DNA of 64,000 bases, from the NCBI GenBank assembly GCA_047967505.1, contig CM106538.1; one strand, 5' to 3'. Source of the stretch: Dipteris shenzhenensis. Lineage: Eukaryota > Polypodiophyta > Polypodiopsida > Gleicheniales. Below, piece by piece: positions 21,247-33,943 of this stretch (position 1 is the first letter of the stretch; every line of letters begins with the position of its first letter). The notes under the pieces were generated by a model. It had not been told where the DNA came from. It saw only the letters and a program-made list of their open reading frames with translations, and ran no database searches. Both the position numbers and the translations under genes were made by a program.

Positions 21247-24053
21247 TTGTCAGGTATGTTTGCTATCGTATCACCTTCATTATATTTCATACAATTTTAA
21301 ATGATTGGTAGAAAATATTGAATCTTAAGGGTGCATGTGGAATAGGTGGATCTCACAAAAACATATATTTGTATCAAGCATTGAGGGGGATAAGGGGGAC
21401 TCCATTGAAGCTATGTTCTTGCTTAAGAAGCACTTTCCCTCAAGCATTATGAAGACTTAGGTACACTTGCTTGTAGACATAGTTGATGAGGTCGCCATTG
21501 CAGCAACCATTCATAATTTTATAGACCATGTAGTATTGTTTATCACTTAGATGTAAACTTGCTTGGAATATGTCACCTAACAAACATTTATTCTACCACA
21601 TTGAAAGCTGTGCCCATCAAAAGTGTAACAAGATAATTTAATTCAGGCTTTGAATTGAAAAGGGCACAATGTGTGCACTCAAGCACCTAGAAAGAGCCAT
21701 GTTGTTTCCTCCCTCCACCAACCCAGATAAGCCACCATAGTCACCATGTCTGCATGCTGGTTCACGAGTTCCCAAAGCATTGCACTACTCACTCTAACGT
21801 GGAAAGGGTAGCATCACTGATCTTATTATTAGGTCATAAACTATAGCTTACACTTCCTTGCTATCATTTTCTCTAGCAGTTATGCAATGTAGTATGTTTG
21901 AAGTCACATATCCTTCCTCCACTATTATTGAGAAAGGAGTGTGCCATGTTACATTGACCTGCTTTGACTGAAATAGGTATTATGGTTTTCAAGTCATGTA
22001 TGCAGCAGGCATCCTATAGCTATCAATTTCCTAGAAGTTCCAGAACTCCCTCTATCATGCCATGTTTAACAACCCAATCATTGTATTGTAAAGTGAAAGT
22101 TAAAAGTAATTGAACTGCATCCTGCACGCATAATTCAAGTCAATGGACAAAAGCCATCATGCACATTCAACGGGCTAGATATCATGCTATATGTATGATT
22201 CACAGCATCTGACTAGATATTTGTATTGTCGTAGAGTCTCTAGACTAAGCTTGACTAAATGAAGGCAAGTGTTGGCTTGCTGATATGCTTTATTGGATGT
22301 CATAAAGTCTCTAGACTAAGCTTTATCACTATGTTTCCTTCTACTTTACCTCATAAAGCTGACTAATGGGACTCCATTGTGGGCCATTGGGGGCGAACTA
22401 TGCAATCAAAGGATTTATGCCAATGTATCCCAGTATTTTCTCTTCAAAGTTTAAGCCCCCAAACCATTGTCCAGCCTTACCATCTAGACTTAAGCCAAAA
22501 GCATTGACCTTGTCTAAATCTCTGATATCATCAAATGTCACACAAATTCTCTCAAAGCATTCAACTTGGGAGAATAGGTCTTCCTCTCTAAGGAACTTGG
22601 TGGTGCAATACTAGAGGGGGTTATAGGACTATGGTTCCGACATTAGACACAAGTGGCCTTATCGGTGGTGCCCACTGATTCAATGGCACAAAGGTAGAAT
22701 TTGTGAATCCTATTCCATTGCGGACATTGGAATGGTGACATAGGGCTAGGTAGGCCTAGTCGGTTGGATTCATGGATGTTTTTATCAAAGTTATACTTAT
22801 ATAGTAATATAAAATCTTGGCAAACGTTGATTGGACTAATTTTTTTAGTTTCACAATATTAATAGACTATAGTATGATTTTATATATTTTCTTCATATTT
22901 TTGAAGCAAAAGATGGCAAAACTTCAAAAAAATTTGCATAAAAGTTTCAAACATTTGTTTTTATTATGGCATATTAACTTTCAATACCAATATAAAAGTT
23001 TCACTTCTTAACGAGACTAACATGAAAAAGTCGTCCATGGTTGGATTGGTGGTCCTCTAGGGATCGACCTATTCACCCCAAACTTAGTTCTATATGGTGG
23101 GGCCATTGGGTAGGACATGCCTCCCATGTATTGGGTCCACGACAAGAATGTTGGTGCTTCAATGGTAAATGGTCTCACAGGTAGACTTTATAAAAAAACT
23201 ATGTTGTCCACTCAGATTTAGCACTTGGAAGTCTTGTGGCAATCGTGAACCAAATTCACTTCCAAATGATTGGCTATCATCATAAAGTGGGTACACTAGG
23301 TTGGATTTCTCATAAATCCGATGGGATCTAGTTCCCTAAATATGGATTCCGATATCACACATGGGGTGCAAATTGGTGGTTGTTGGGGCTCTTCTTGATC
23401 CCTACTCTATCGAGCAAACCGGTTTACCATGTTTGGAAATGCTAATAGTCCAAACCTTCCCATCATAGTGGCAAAGGTGCCCCTTATTCGGGCTACTACT
23501 GAAGGAGTAGGGGACCTAGGTGGTATTGAGCTTGAGTTAGGGCCTCTGAGGCTCTCATGTTGGACGGCTCACCCATGTCCCTATATATGCTCATTGATTG
23601 CTAGATGTGTACTCTTGGGTTGGTACATGCACAAAATAGGTGCTAAGGACTAACACTCTAGAATGGACAGATGCAAAACTAGGTAGATAAGTGGATATAA
23701 TATTGTTGGAAGTGCTATCTTTGGGTTCAAGTTATGTTCCAAGGATCCTACTAGACCTTAGGTGCATGCAAGAGGGTTGATATGATGGTTGTCCACCACC
23801 ACGGATGCTATGTTAATGTTATTTCAACATACGTTGTGTTATGGTATTGCCCCAATGTCGCATTACATTAGCGATTGCACCAGTGCTATGTTAAGTATAT
23901 TGAAACATGTGTTGACTTTTTATTACAAAATGAATTGAACTTTTATTGCATCCTGGGTAGGTGACTGACAAGATTAAATGCCAACTCGTAGCTAGTGGGA
24001 TCTATCAAAGTTAGATGAGATAATATAATGTGGCACTGTGTTATAATGCAACA
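21247..24053. other. Unassigned sequence
   Basis: No gene family is recognised. A 82-codon frame at 22366-22614 and a 74-codon frame at 23429-23653 lack domain signals. Confidence 0.4.
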
Positions 24054-24123
24054 TGACATCACATTAGCGTTATAGCCATGCGGCATCGTGACATCACTTT
24101 AGCGTTATAGCCATGTGGCATCG
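24054..24123 (+). repeat. 35-bp tandem duplication
   Basis: Two 35-bp units, both carrying tagcgttatagccatg, stand head to tail. They differ at two sites (acatt/acttt and gcgg/gtgg), the second being a CpG-to-TpG type change. Confidence 0.9.
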
Positions 24124-25934
24124 TGCTAAACTTATGCAACATCTCTAACCCACGTAGTTCATCGATGGAAGTTTGATGATTTTCAGTTTTTTGTCGAGGG
24201 TTTATGAGCTTTGAGGGGCCCTATACTACCTATTCTATCCATTGCATATCAAAAAATACAAAAATCCACATTTTGAATGAAAAATGGAATCTTTTCTATG
24301 ATGTGACAATTTTGGTCTTGATTCCAGATTTGTATCTTGAACCTAGCTCTTTGACTATAACCTACCTTTGAAGATGTGATATTTTTCCCCACATCAACCT
24401 TCCAATGCTTTTGAAGAGGGGTTGGTACAAGGTATTATGATCCATATGCTAAGTTTTCTCCCAATCATCAACAACAAAACACATCCATTGAGGCTTTGGT
24501 GTACTTGATCTAGAATGATTCTTTTCAAAGAAGAAATAAATATCCCTTATCCTCATGCACTTTGTTCAACATACCAATCACACTTTATCTTCTTATTGAA
24601 CTTCACCTTTAAATGGAGTGGTGTTCTTCACATTGCCCGCATAGAACAATTCACTACCTCCTCTCTATTCCACTAGTTATTTATTGTAAGTGGTGGTTGG
24701 CTTCTCGTATTTGGTTACCTTTTTATTCATTGTTTGAGGCTTAATTTCTTGAAGCCTCTTTTCTAAATTTGATTTTGCATGGTCTCCATATTGCATACAC
24801 TCTCTTGTCTCCATCACATACCCTAGTTTGTGAGAGCATTTCGAATTGGTAAAATATTTTCTTCCCTTTCTCTATATGGTCCCTTTGTCCCCATGTAGTA
24901 CCCCAACCTCTTCAAACATTGGTGTTCCTACCACAACTTCATGTACCATTCATGCAGCTAGTGGGGGCATGGGATTAGTAGTCAATTTGGCTACCTTGCA
25001 CACCAAAGTCTCTAGGATCACTCATCCCCAACCTACCTACCAACCATGTATGCATGATGATTTGCATTTTGTAGCAATGAATCTACCATGTCAGAGACAC
25101 AAAGCATCATGTAAAGTTGTCTTTGAATTACATACTTATGTAGATAACTAGCTATGATGTGTACTCTCTGCAAGATTTGTCCTTAGAGTTTGTGCTTTCT
25201 CTAATGGGCTCGTCATCACCTAAGTAAACAAGCGACACATGTGAGACTCATGCTATAAGCTACTTTAAGTTGCAAAGTAGCTAATTAATGATGAGGACAA
25301 TAGATTTGACTTGATATTGATGAGCTTAGGTTGATATCAAAAGTTGAGATCAACTGAGGAACTAATTTAAAAACAGAGTGCAACATCGCCAATTCATTAA
25401 AATAATTCCTATATCATGCAAGTCATGTAGCAATTTCTCCCTATATCACAGAAATTTGTAAAACGACACCATTATAGAGAATCTATGAGTTTAACAAATG
25501 GGATTGTTTACTGGTTCTCTAGTACCATGTTTTATTTGCCAATCTTCCAAAGGAAAAGGTACATCCTTGCAAGCTGACCATGATATATAAATGGAAGGGC
25601 ACAAGTTATTGAGGCCTTAAGGTTTTCTCCATAGCACTCATTGAATGCACCTTTTGCATTGATCAGTGTATACCCTATTGTTTCATAGGAAATTACCTTG
25701 ATCTCGACTACCTTGTTATCTCCTTCATCTATTGTTGTTCATGATATATTGAAAAAGTAGATGGTTTTTCATTCATCTCTAACGAAGAGTAACTTGATTT
25801 TATAGTGTGTAATTCTTTAATTAGAATGGACCAAGCTTGATACAAGCTTGGAGTTAGAACCAAAAACTCTAAGTGATCTTTGAATTAATTTTCTTTAAAC
25901 TAGAATTGGAGCTTTTGCTTTAGTTGTCAATCAA
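24124..25934. other. Unassigned sequence
   Basis: No convincing gene; a 101-codon plus-strand frame at 24846-25151 has no domain. Confidence 0.4.
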
Positions 25935-26127
25935 ATGAGGATTCACATGACTAAATTAGCTACAATACAATCTCAAATAGTCAAAGATGTTGCAATGGTC
26001 ATGCTTCTCAAAAGCATGCCAAAAGAGTATGATAACTTGGTAACTACTTTGAAGCATCTACCAAATCCTGTCTTCCACAAAATCATCGATTCTCTACAAG
26101 AAGAAGAAACAAAGCAAAGGGTCTTAA
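25935..26127 (+). pseudogene. Ty1/copia gag fragment
   Basis: The frame reads KDVAMVMLLKSMPKEYDNLV followed by TTLK, which matches the UBN2-type gag core of plant copia elements (the 'L..LP..Y..LVTTL' motif). About 65 residues remain. The rest of gag and its zinc knuckle are absent, and the homology stops where a minus-strand copia integrase fragment begins. Confidence 0.7.
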
Positions 26128-26287
26128 CACCAAAAGGATGTCCATAGCCTATCAAGATGCACACTTGAGATTTAGGTTCTAGTTTGTGATCATGCTTGTT
26201 AGAAATGTGTACACATGCTTTTAACCAAACACTCAATCCATCATGGGCAAGGCTCCTCCCTTCTATGTATAAAATGCCCACCAACAT
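26128..26287 (-). pseudogene. Ty1/copia integrase-RT linker fragment
   Basis: On the minus strand KHDHKLEPKSQVCILIGYG matches the conserved 'K..KL..KS..CIF.GY' segment at the end of copia integrase. It directly abuts the plus-strand gag fragment, so the two pieces are in opposite orientation. Confidence 0.7.
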
Positions 26288-26325
26288 GTAGACAAAAGTG
26301 TTGTTAAAAAAGTTTTGTGTCTTAA

Positions 26326-26480
26326 GAGCTATTGCATGCTACCCACTTTTAAAATTCCCTCAAAATAGTACCCAAATTCAAGATTCTCTCAAAATATTAA
26401 CAAATATTGCATATTAATTTAGAACTATTGCATGTTACCCAATTTTAAGATTCCCTCAAAATATTTCCCAAATTTAGCTA
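26326..26480 (+). repeat. 95-bp imperfect tandem duplication
   Basis: The words ctattgcatg(c/t)tacccac and attccctcaaaata recur at about 26326 and 26421. Confidence 0.6.
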
Positions 26481-28239
26481 ACTTTTGAAAATTGGATGTA
26501 ATTTAAACCAGTGCAAATACTATAGTTTAATAAATTTTCCCAAGTAATTTTAGACATCTTAATATCAAAAAACTATTTCTTTTTATATATTGGATCTTAA
26601 AAAAGAAATAGATAATTCTAAAATCCTTTTAATATTAAGAAAATGAGATGTATATTAATTTTGATGAGATGCACCTTGTGATGCATATTTATTTATTATA
26701 GATTAATGTTTATGACTTTGGGCCTTACTTATTTTCATGGAAGTGATGACCTACTATACACTTTAATGAATGTAGAATGTTAGCAAAACTACATCATATG
26801 ACAATATTCTCCCTCTTGAGATGAGAGCAATAAATGTTTCCATGTTGACTAGTTAGCTAAGTATATTACTTTATTTTACCTTTTTTAAATTATGTTTTAG
26901 ATCAAATATATCGAATGTAAGCCCTCATAAGTGGCTCCCTCATATGCTTGCATTGATAATAGGGCCCTTGAAGGTTTCACCTCACAAAAGTTTAGTGAAC
27001 CTGCATTCAAAAGGAGGGGTATTTTAATTCAACTTTACAATAACAAGAGGAGTTTTTTAATCCAACTTTAGAAAAAATAGAGGGGTGCTTTTATTGGTGG
27101 AAAAATTTTAGTCGAGGGGTTTTTAAATACCTCCCGAACACACGTGATATGTCAGGTTTCTTAGTAGTGCACCACTAGAGACAATATTACCTATTTGTTC
27201 ACCTTATGAGCATCATGAGAAAAGCCAAAATTATAGACATATACAACAAGACTTTGTATGTGGGATATTCAATGACACTTTCAAGTTGAAGATTTATGGA
27301 AGATGGGTAGACTCTTGAGTCTATATCATGAGCAAGCCTTTAATTTCCAAAGAAAGACATTTTCCTCCAAGTCGATGATGTTCTAATTTGAAATTATTAA
27401 CTATTCTTCATTTGATTCTCATTATCCCAATTGTGGTATGATTTGTTGGGTTTATGGTGGATGGTCTAGATTAGCTACATATACATTTATCCCCCTCCTC
27501 ACTCTTTATCAATTGGTTGTCTAATGCATATGTTTGTGTGGTTGCATGTAAAGGCACCAAATCTTGGTCATACAATATCATACTAGCACAGGTGTAGTGG
27601 AGGAAAACAACTTTGGGTTCTCCAATACCATATTATTGTCCACCGTAATGGGGAGACAAGAAGATGGGTGACCTGAAGGACAAGTAGAATCCAAATAAAG
27701 AAGCAATAGTAGAAGAGGAATGCAAGGCAACCCATAGAAAGAAGCATTTAACAAAGGACATGTGAGCTTAATAATACCACAAAAAATATCATAGGACGTT
27801 GTCCAATATAAAATGCCATATGTGGATTTGCAAGAACCTTACCAATTTTTAGGAGTGAGAGAAGGCACCTCCTTGGGATCAATGATAGAAAACTCTTACC
27901 CTAGATAATAAATTAGCATGACTGGTCATATCCAAACAAAAGATTAGGTTCAAAACTGATCTTCTTTCATAAGTCTCAAGCACGTGCTCATCTCCCTCGT
28001 CCCCCTCCATCTTTGAAATCAATGTTGTTTCTAAAGTCCTTGGCACTTTCTTTGACGTCATTATTTTTTCCAAGTCGTCAAATATAAGTGTTGCTTTTAC
28101 CACCACCAATATTAGTATTTGTTATTGTTAATATTAATAGCAATGGTAACTTGAATCGCCTCTAAGCAATGCCTATTTTGATGCTGATGTATTAAAAACT
28201 CTTATTACAGATAGTGTCATAACTAGCTGCATAACTTTA
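26481..28239. other. Unassigned AT-rich sequence
   Basis: No pol domain is recognisable although this lies downstream (minus-strand sense) of the gypsy gag at 28240. A 76-codon minus-strand frame at 27879-28109 is unidentified. The rest of the older gypsy element seems deleted or decayed beyond recognition. Confidence 0.4.
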
Positions 28240-29214
28240 AGTTTTCCACCCAAATTGGACAATCAAAATGCAGATGGTTTTTTCCATAACAGAAACACTT
28301 GATTTTAGATGGACCGGCCTTCTCTTTGCCATTCTTCCCCTTGTCCTTCTTCTCGGGACGCGGTGGTTTGCCACTCGGTGCTTGGATATCAGTTGCCACT
28401 TTTTACCATTAAACTAACAATCTGACTCATTATGGCCAAATTTGGTACATGTATTACAATACTTAGTCTTGCATTCCTCTTCACATGTCCACCTCTAGAA
28501 CATTTATTACACCACTTCTCATTGTTACTTGGCTTACCTCCAATGCCCAATTATTTAGGGCCTTCTTTTAATTTGTCTTTCTTTGTAGGCATCTCCTTGG
28601 CATCATTGTTAGCATCTTTCTTCTTTACCTTGTTTTTTGAGCCCTCACTCTTCTCCAAGACGACAACTCGGTTTAATAGTTCCTCATAGGTCCTAGTCAG
28701 GTTTATTATCTCTAGCTTATGCAAATCTACCTAGGTACAACCTGTGATTAGCCAGGCTTGCATAGACGTATCATCCAGAATCATACTCAATTGATTGATA
28801 AGAGCTCTCATCCTAAGCACAAAGTCTTGGAAAAATTCTCCCTTGTTCTGCTTTAGTTCACTAAGCTTCATCCTCACATCTTCCTCATTGATATCTTACC
28901 GGAACCTTCGCAAGAATGCTTCAGACATTGCATACCAATCAACGAAATACCCAATCAGAAACTGATTGAACCACCTTTGAGCATTTTTAATTAAGGTGCT
29001 GGAAAATAATCCAAATACTCTCCATTTGTTGTCGCACCATTGATATGATCGACACGCAAAAAACTTTGCAAGTGACTGTCAGTGTCTTCATCATCTATGC
29101 CTTCGAAGTTTTGAAACTTCACGTTGATGATGAAGCTAGACTTAAAATTTTTTGCTCGAAAACCCGAGGAGGCAGGTCTTCCACTCAGAAGAACCAAGTC
29201 ACCAACTCTTTATC
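28240..29214 (-). pseudogene. Older gypsy element, gag C-terminal part (interrupted)
   Basis: The minus-strand frames read FEGIDDEDTDSHLQSFLRV (near 29120) and WYAMSEAFLRRFR (near 28920), then FFQDFVLRMRALINQL, LHKLEIINLTRTYEELLNRV and a lysine-rich region. Two degraded zinc knuckles follow, WCNKCSRGGHVKR and, near 28245, a CF.YGK..H motif. This is retrotransposon gag. Stops and at least one frameshift break it. It ends at the TATCA target site and continues after the chromovirus at 36084, so the two halves are one gag split by insertion. Confidence 0.8.
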
Positions 29215-29219
29215 TATCA
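29215..29219. repeat. Target site duplication TATCA (left)
   Basis: The five bases directly before the 5' LTR are repeated directly after the 3' LTR at 36079-36083. Confidence 0.9.
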
Positions 29220-29935
29220 TGTTATGGAAATTATATTTTTTGATATATCTTGCTTTGGATATTATTACTTTAGTCAAGTGTGACTATGGCAAAGTACTCC
29301 ATAGGAGCGCACCGGATGTGGCGAGGGTCCTAGTGGATACTTTGTTTGGTTAGTTGGGGATGTCTAACTAGCTTGTGTTTTGCCATGCTAGATGGTCAGT
29401 ATTGTGGGTGATTCCATGTTAATATTGATGTCACTATGTTATTAGTGTTGTGCTTGATTATTGTGCTTTGAGCACAATTATGTTGGGATTGGTTGATTTG
29501 GTGATTCGTTCAATCGATTCTTAATAACTAATGTAATTGGCAGCTTGAGTACAAGTGATGGAACTCATAGCGAGGATTAGAGTTAGTGCGAGTGTACCGA
29601 TCGAGGTGTCTCACAGCACATTATATATTATATGGCCATGGGCCAAATTTTTGTATTTGTTTTATTATTGCAAGTTTGAGCAATATATTTTGTAGTGGAC
29701 ATAATTCATTTTGGGCCCTAAGATGGCTATGTAAAGCAAATCCCTCATTTTTGGATGAGAGGGATCATTTTGGCTCCTTGGTGCTTTTATAAATACTCTA
29801 GATGAGGAAGCATGAGGCACTCATCTAGGGGGGGAGATTGTACCCATGCTATCATTCTCGTGGTGTGATTGTGCTTTTCTTCTCCAATTGATTAAGTTGT
29901 AAATTTGTGTGAAAAGAATTACCTTTCTGGTTTCA
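29220..29935 (+). repeat. 5' LTR of chromovirus
   Basis: It starts TGTTATGGAAATT and ends TTTCA, just before the primer site. It is colinear with 35359-36078. Compared with the 3' LTR it more often carries T or A where the other has C or G. Confidence 0.93.
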
Positions 29936-29936
29936 A

Positions 29937-29949
29937 TGGTATCAGAGCA
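29937..29949 (+). promoter_or_regulatory. Primer binding site, initiator Met tRNA
   Basis: TGGTATCAGAGCA is complementary to the 3' end of plant initiator tRNA-Met and lies one base after the LTR, the expected place for priming minus-strand cDNA synthesis. Confidence 0.93.
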
Positions 29950-31212
29950 AGGTTATGCTCTAAGGTTCGGAGAGGGGAAGCTCTCTCTTGAGTTACACAA
30001 AGAGAATTCAAGGAATCAAGGATGTGTAAAAAGTGACACATTTGAAAAGTTCACAGCTCATGAGAAACGAGAAGCTCTCTATGGTTGTAATAGCCTTGCC
30101 ATCACCTAGAAAGGAGCTAATTGTAAGTTACGGGGCAATAAAGGACAGATTTATCGAGATCTATGTCTAAGGTTACGAATCTTTTATAAAAAAAAGAAGA
30201 GAACTGTATGACAAGAGCTTCTCTATGAGCACACAACATCCGCCTTTGGAAGTCTTGGATCATAAATTCTATGCGCACCCGTGACAGATGACCTACAGTG
30301 AACAACCTGCAATAACTAAGGGGAGGCCAGAGGAGCCTAAAGCCCTCTAGAGTCAGTGGTTTTTCCTTATCTTAGCTTGCGCAGCTCCTCGGTTAGCCGC
30401 GATCGAAGTCACCTTGGGACTAGAGATCTTCTTGGTCTGTGCGTGCTCATCTGCATCTTCGTGACCCACACCAGCCTGCATCGCTTTCATAACCTTGTAT
30501 TAGCATTGAGTGCAGCCAACAATCGAGTAGCCAGCCCCCTCCAGAGACCTTAGAAGTCTCTCTCCCTCTATGCTCTATCGTTAGCAAACATGTAGCCGCC
30601 TGTAGATTTTCGACCCACGTACTCTTGCACTTCGAATTCCAAATGAAAGTATAGTGAAGCAGGTCCTCTGCCATCGTGATAACCAAAATCTACTCCTTAA
30701 TCCGACACCTGCTACAACAAGGTATTAAGACAATTTGAGAGTCTCTCTACGACTCTACCTGGCTATGGCTTTGAGGATTGAAGCACAGGCTTAAAGGATT
30801 CCCTTGATTTCCTTAAAAAAAGCAAGGGACCCCAAGGTTCAAAAAGCCCTTCAAAAATGATTTATTATTATTTTATTTTGTTTTTAAAAGAAGGCAAAGC
30901 AAAGTTTGAGAAGCTCGAATTAAGAAGGTGATTGGAACCACAAATCACTGAGCAATTAATTGGAGATCAGTCGAGTGCAAAGACGACTACGAGTGACATC
31001 ATTGGTCACATATCTCCCACTCTAGTCCTTTTGACCTCCGATTAAAGAGTGAGATAAGTGATTTCTTTTGCTTTATATTTCATACACTTAGTATCTTCCG
31101 CCATCCATTTCTTACCATACACTCGAATTACACTTTTTCATTCATTTAATTCTCATACACTTAGTATCCTTATCTTTCTCTGCTCCACTTTATTTGTACT
31201 TATCGCATTATC
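29950..31212 (+). other. Untranslated leader of chromovirus
   Basis: About 1.26 kb separates the primer site from gag. It holds only short frames. The stretch at about 30105-30740 has more CpG than the rest of the element and may be a separate insertion; no boundaries or duplication were found. The word tcatacacttagtatc occurs twice (31079 and 31152 region). Confidence 0.5.
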
Positions 31213-32115
31213 ATGGCACATCAGCCACAACCACCCAGGCTCCAACAGTTAGACGCACTTCAGGCATAGTTAGCCGATTAGCGTGAGCATAGGGAGAGAT
31301 TGGAAAAGAAAATCAATGGTAAGAAAAGGAAGAGACATATATCTGATGATGAGTCATTAGATAAGTAGAAAAGCTTTCTCATTTCAAATTTTCGATGGAA
31401 AGAAGCACGCACTGACTTGTCTTGGATCAGTCAGCTAGACAATTATTTTTCAGGGGAGAAATTCTGTGAAAAGGATAAGATTAAATGTGCTGCAAATCAT
31501 TTGGTAGAGAGTACTGCACTTTGGTGGAACATCACTAAGCATAGTAAAAGGCGACCAAAATCTTGGAAGTCTTTTCAAAAGCTCATCAAGAGAGATTTCT
31601 TTCCCTCACATTTCAAAGCAAAAACCAGACAACAATGGGATACTTTCAGGTAGTTCGATAAGGAAATGATCTCCACATATACTGATAGATTTTGGCAAAC
31701 GTTGATCCAATTACAATCCTTAGAGAAAGTTAATGAGCGAGATCAACTCAGGAAGTATGTGGCAGGTCTAAAGTCTAAGTTGAGAGCCAAGATTAACATG
31801 TTTCATCCTCGCTCACTGAGCTTTGCAATTTCTCTTGCAATGAATTGTGAAAGGAAGAATGGAATCCTAAAAGAAGGGAAAGATTCAGAACGGCACGTAC
31901 CCTTCCATAAGAAAAAGAGATTTGATAAAAAGCCCTTCTTTAAATCTAAAAATGGTTTTGTTCCACAGAAGATAGATTCTTCTTCGAAGCTGAACGGTGG
32001 AAATTTTCTAAAGAAAGAAATAAGGTGTTTCAAGTGCAACAAGGTGGGACACATAGCCACTAAGTGTCTTGAAAGAAAGAAGACCCTGACAGCAAAAGTG
32101 CACATGATTGACGAC
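31213..32115 (+). pseudogene. Chromovirus gag
   Basis: The frame begins MAHQPQPPRLQQLDALQ and continues through WISQLDNYFSGEKF, ALWWN, the retrotransposon gag core (FSRDFFPSHF-like) and YVAGLKSKLRAKINMFHP, to a zinc knuckle CFKCNKVGHIATKC (about 32026-32067) with the canonical CX2CX4HX4C spacing. Four in-frame TAG stops (31267, 31279, 31366, 31651) all sit where Gln (CAG) fits the family. The same frame passes into protease, so gag and pol were one polyprotein. Confidence 0.88.
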
Positions 32116-32517
32116 GAAGCAGCCAAACAAGAGGGAGGTAAGTATAATTGTCATGCTCTTGTAAAGATGAAAGGTTTCATTAATGGCAAAGAGGTTGTTA
32201 TTCTGCATGACGATGGTAGCACACATGATTTCATTTTGGAAAGAGCCTTAGCAAAGCTAAACCTAGAGTCTTTCCCATCTAATTATAAGGACAAAGCTGC
32301 TTTTACCAAAACAAAGTATGATTACACTAGAGAAGTCAAGAATCTTGAAATCTCAATCAAACCCTACAAGGACACATGAGACTTTCTAGTGGCACGCCTA
32401 CAGAAAATGGACATCATCTTAGGAATACCATGGAGGCATCAATATAATCCTAAGATAGATTACAATTCACATCAGATGCAGATTGAGGACAGATAAGAAA
32501 TATGTCTGAAAAGTTCA
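32116..32517 (+). pseudogene. Chromovirus aspartic protease
   Basis: The active-site region reads LHDDGSTHDFI (near 32200) where the family has a D-S/T-G triad, so the central Ser/Thr is replaced by Asp; this may be decay. The flap region MDIILGIPW follows (near 32408). A TGA at 32377 replaces a Trp codon and a TAA stands at 32494. It would cleave the polyprotein in the virus-like particle. Confidence 0.75.
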
Positions 32518-33416
32518 ATGAGACCTGAGATCAGTCCTTTACTCAACCACACACAAGCCAAAAGAGCAATTAGAAAATGTGAGAAGACATATCTAATTTT
32601 GGTGAATAGAGTAATGGCTACTCAGCCAAACACTAAGCATAGAGTCAATCAGCTAGAACAAAAAGAGATTCAAAAGCAAGTGGAGGAACTGATAGAGAGA
32701 GGATCAATAAGACCCATCAGTTCTCCCTATGGAGCACCTGTCTTATTACTCAAAAAGAAAAATGGAACTTATCGAATGTGGATAGACTATCGTGCACTAA
32801 ACAAAATCACAGTGAAGAACAAATATCCAATCCCTAGGATTGATGATCTTTTGGACAAATTGAAAGGGGCCAAGGTCTTTAGTAAGATAGATCTCAAATC
32901 GGGCTATCATCAAGTTTGTATGGTAGAAGAGGATATATACAAGACTACTTTTAGAACTCAAAGGGGACATTATGAATTCCTAGTTATGCCTTTTGGGCTA
33001 ACCAATGCTCCAACCACTTTTAGTAGAATGATTAACTGAATCTTTCTTAAACACAAGATTGTATGGTAGTATTTTTTGATGATATTCAGGTGTTTAGCAA
33101 AGATGTTGAGGAGCAAAAAGAACATCTCAAGCTAGTCTTTTCACTCTTGAAAGAAAATCAATTGTACATAAATCCTGAAAAGAGTAGTTTCTTTCAAGAT
33201 AAGATAGAGTATTTGGGTCACATTGTATCTACCGATGGGATTCGAGTAGATCCAAAGAAGATTGAGTGCATAATCACATGGCCTAAACCCCGAGATATAC
33301 ATGAATTAAGATCATTCTTGGGATTGTGTAGCTTTTATAGAAAGTTTGTCAAGAATTTTGAATACATTGCACATCCATTGATAGACCTTCTTAAAAAAGC
33401 TAAGCATTTCTTATAG
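32518..33416 (+). pseudogene. Chromovirus reverse transcriptase
   Basis: The frame reads [47 protein letters not shown] (motif A), [11 protein letters not shown] (motif B) and VFFDDIQVFS (motif C, with the FxDD form). It then reads EYLGHIVSTDGI and LRSFLGLCSFYRKFV. The frame changes between 33037 and 33063, just before motif C, next to a TGA at 33037. It ends at a TAG (33414) where a Trp fits. Confidence 0.92.
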
Positions 33417-33943
33417 ACTGAGCATCAAGATAAATCTTTTATAGCTTTGAAAGAAGCTCTCACACAAGCTCCTGTGTTGCAACTACCTGATTTCTCTAGA
33501 CCATTCTTTATAGTTGTAACTGATGCTAGTGGATATAGAATTGGAGCCGTACTTATGCAAGATTGGCATCCAATAGCATATGAGAGCCAAAAATTAAAAC
33601 CAACAGAATGCAATTATAGTACATATGAGAAAGAATTAACCGTTTTTGTGCATGCTTTATGAATGTGGAAACACTATTTGATGGGAGCTGAGTTTCTTAT
33701 CAAAACCGATCAGTAAAGTATCAAGCATTTGTTGACTCAACCACTTATATCCGATAGGCACATCAAATGGGCATCATTTATACAGAGTTTTCAGCCCATG
33801 ATTCAGTATCAACCTGGAAAAGAGAATGTAGTTGTTGATGCTCTTAGTAGAAAGCCTAGTATTAATCACATCACTGTTGTAGAGACCCAGCCTTTCGAAG
33901 GTATGAAGAATTCTTATCAAGAGGATCCAGACTTTTCCGATAT
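33417..33943 (+). pseudogene. Chromovirus RNase H
   Basis: FIVVTDASGYRIGAVLMQ (near 33520) holds the first catalytic Asp, and ESQKLKPTECNYSTYEKEL (near 33590) the Glu region. FLIKTDQ then GKENVVVDALSRKPS (near 33820) complete the domain. A TGA at 33660 fits a lost Arg (CGA), and a TAA lies near 33714. Confidence 0.88.
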
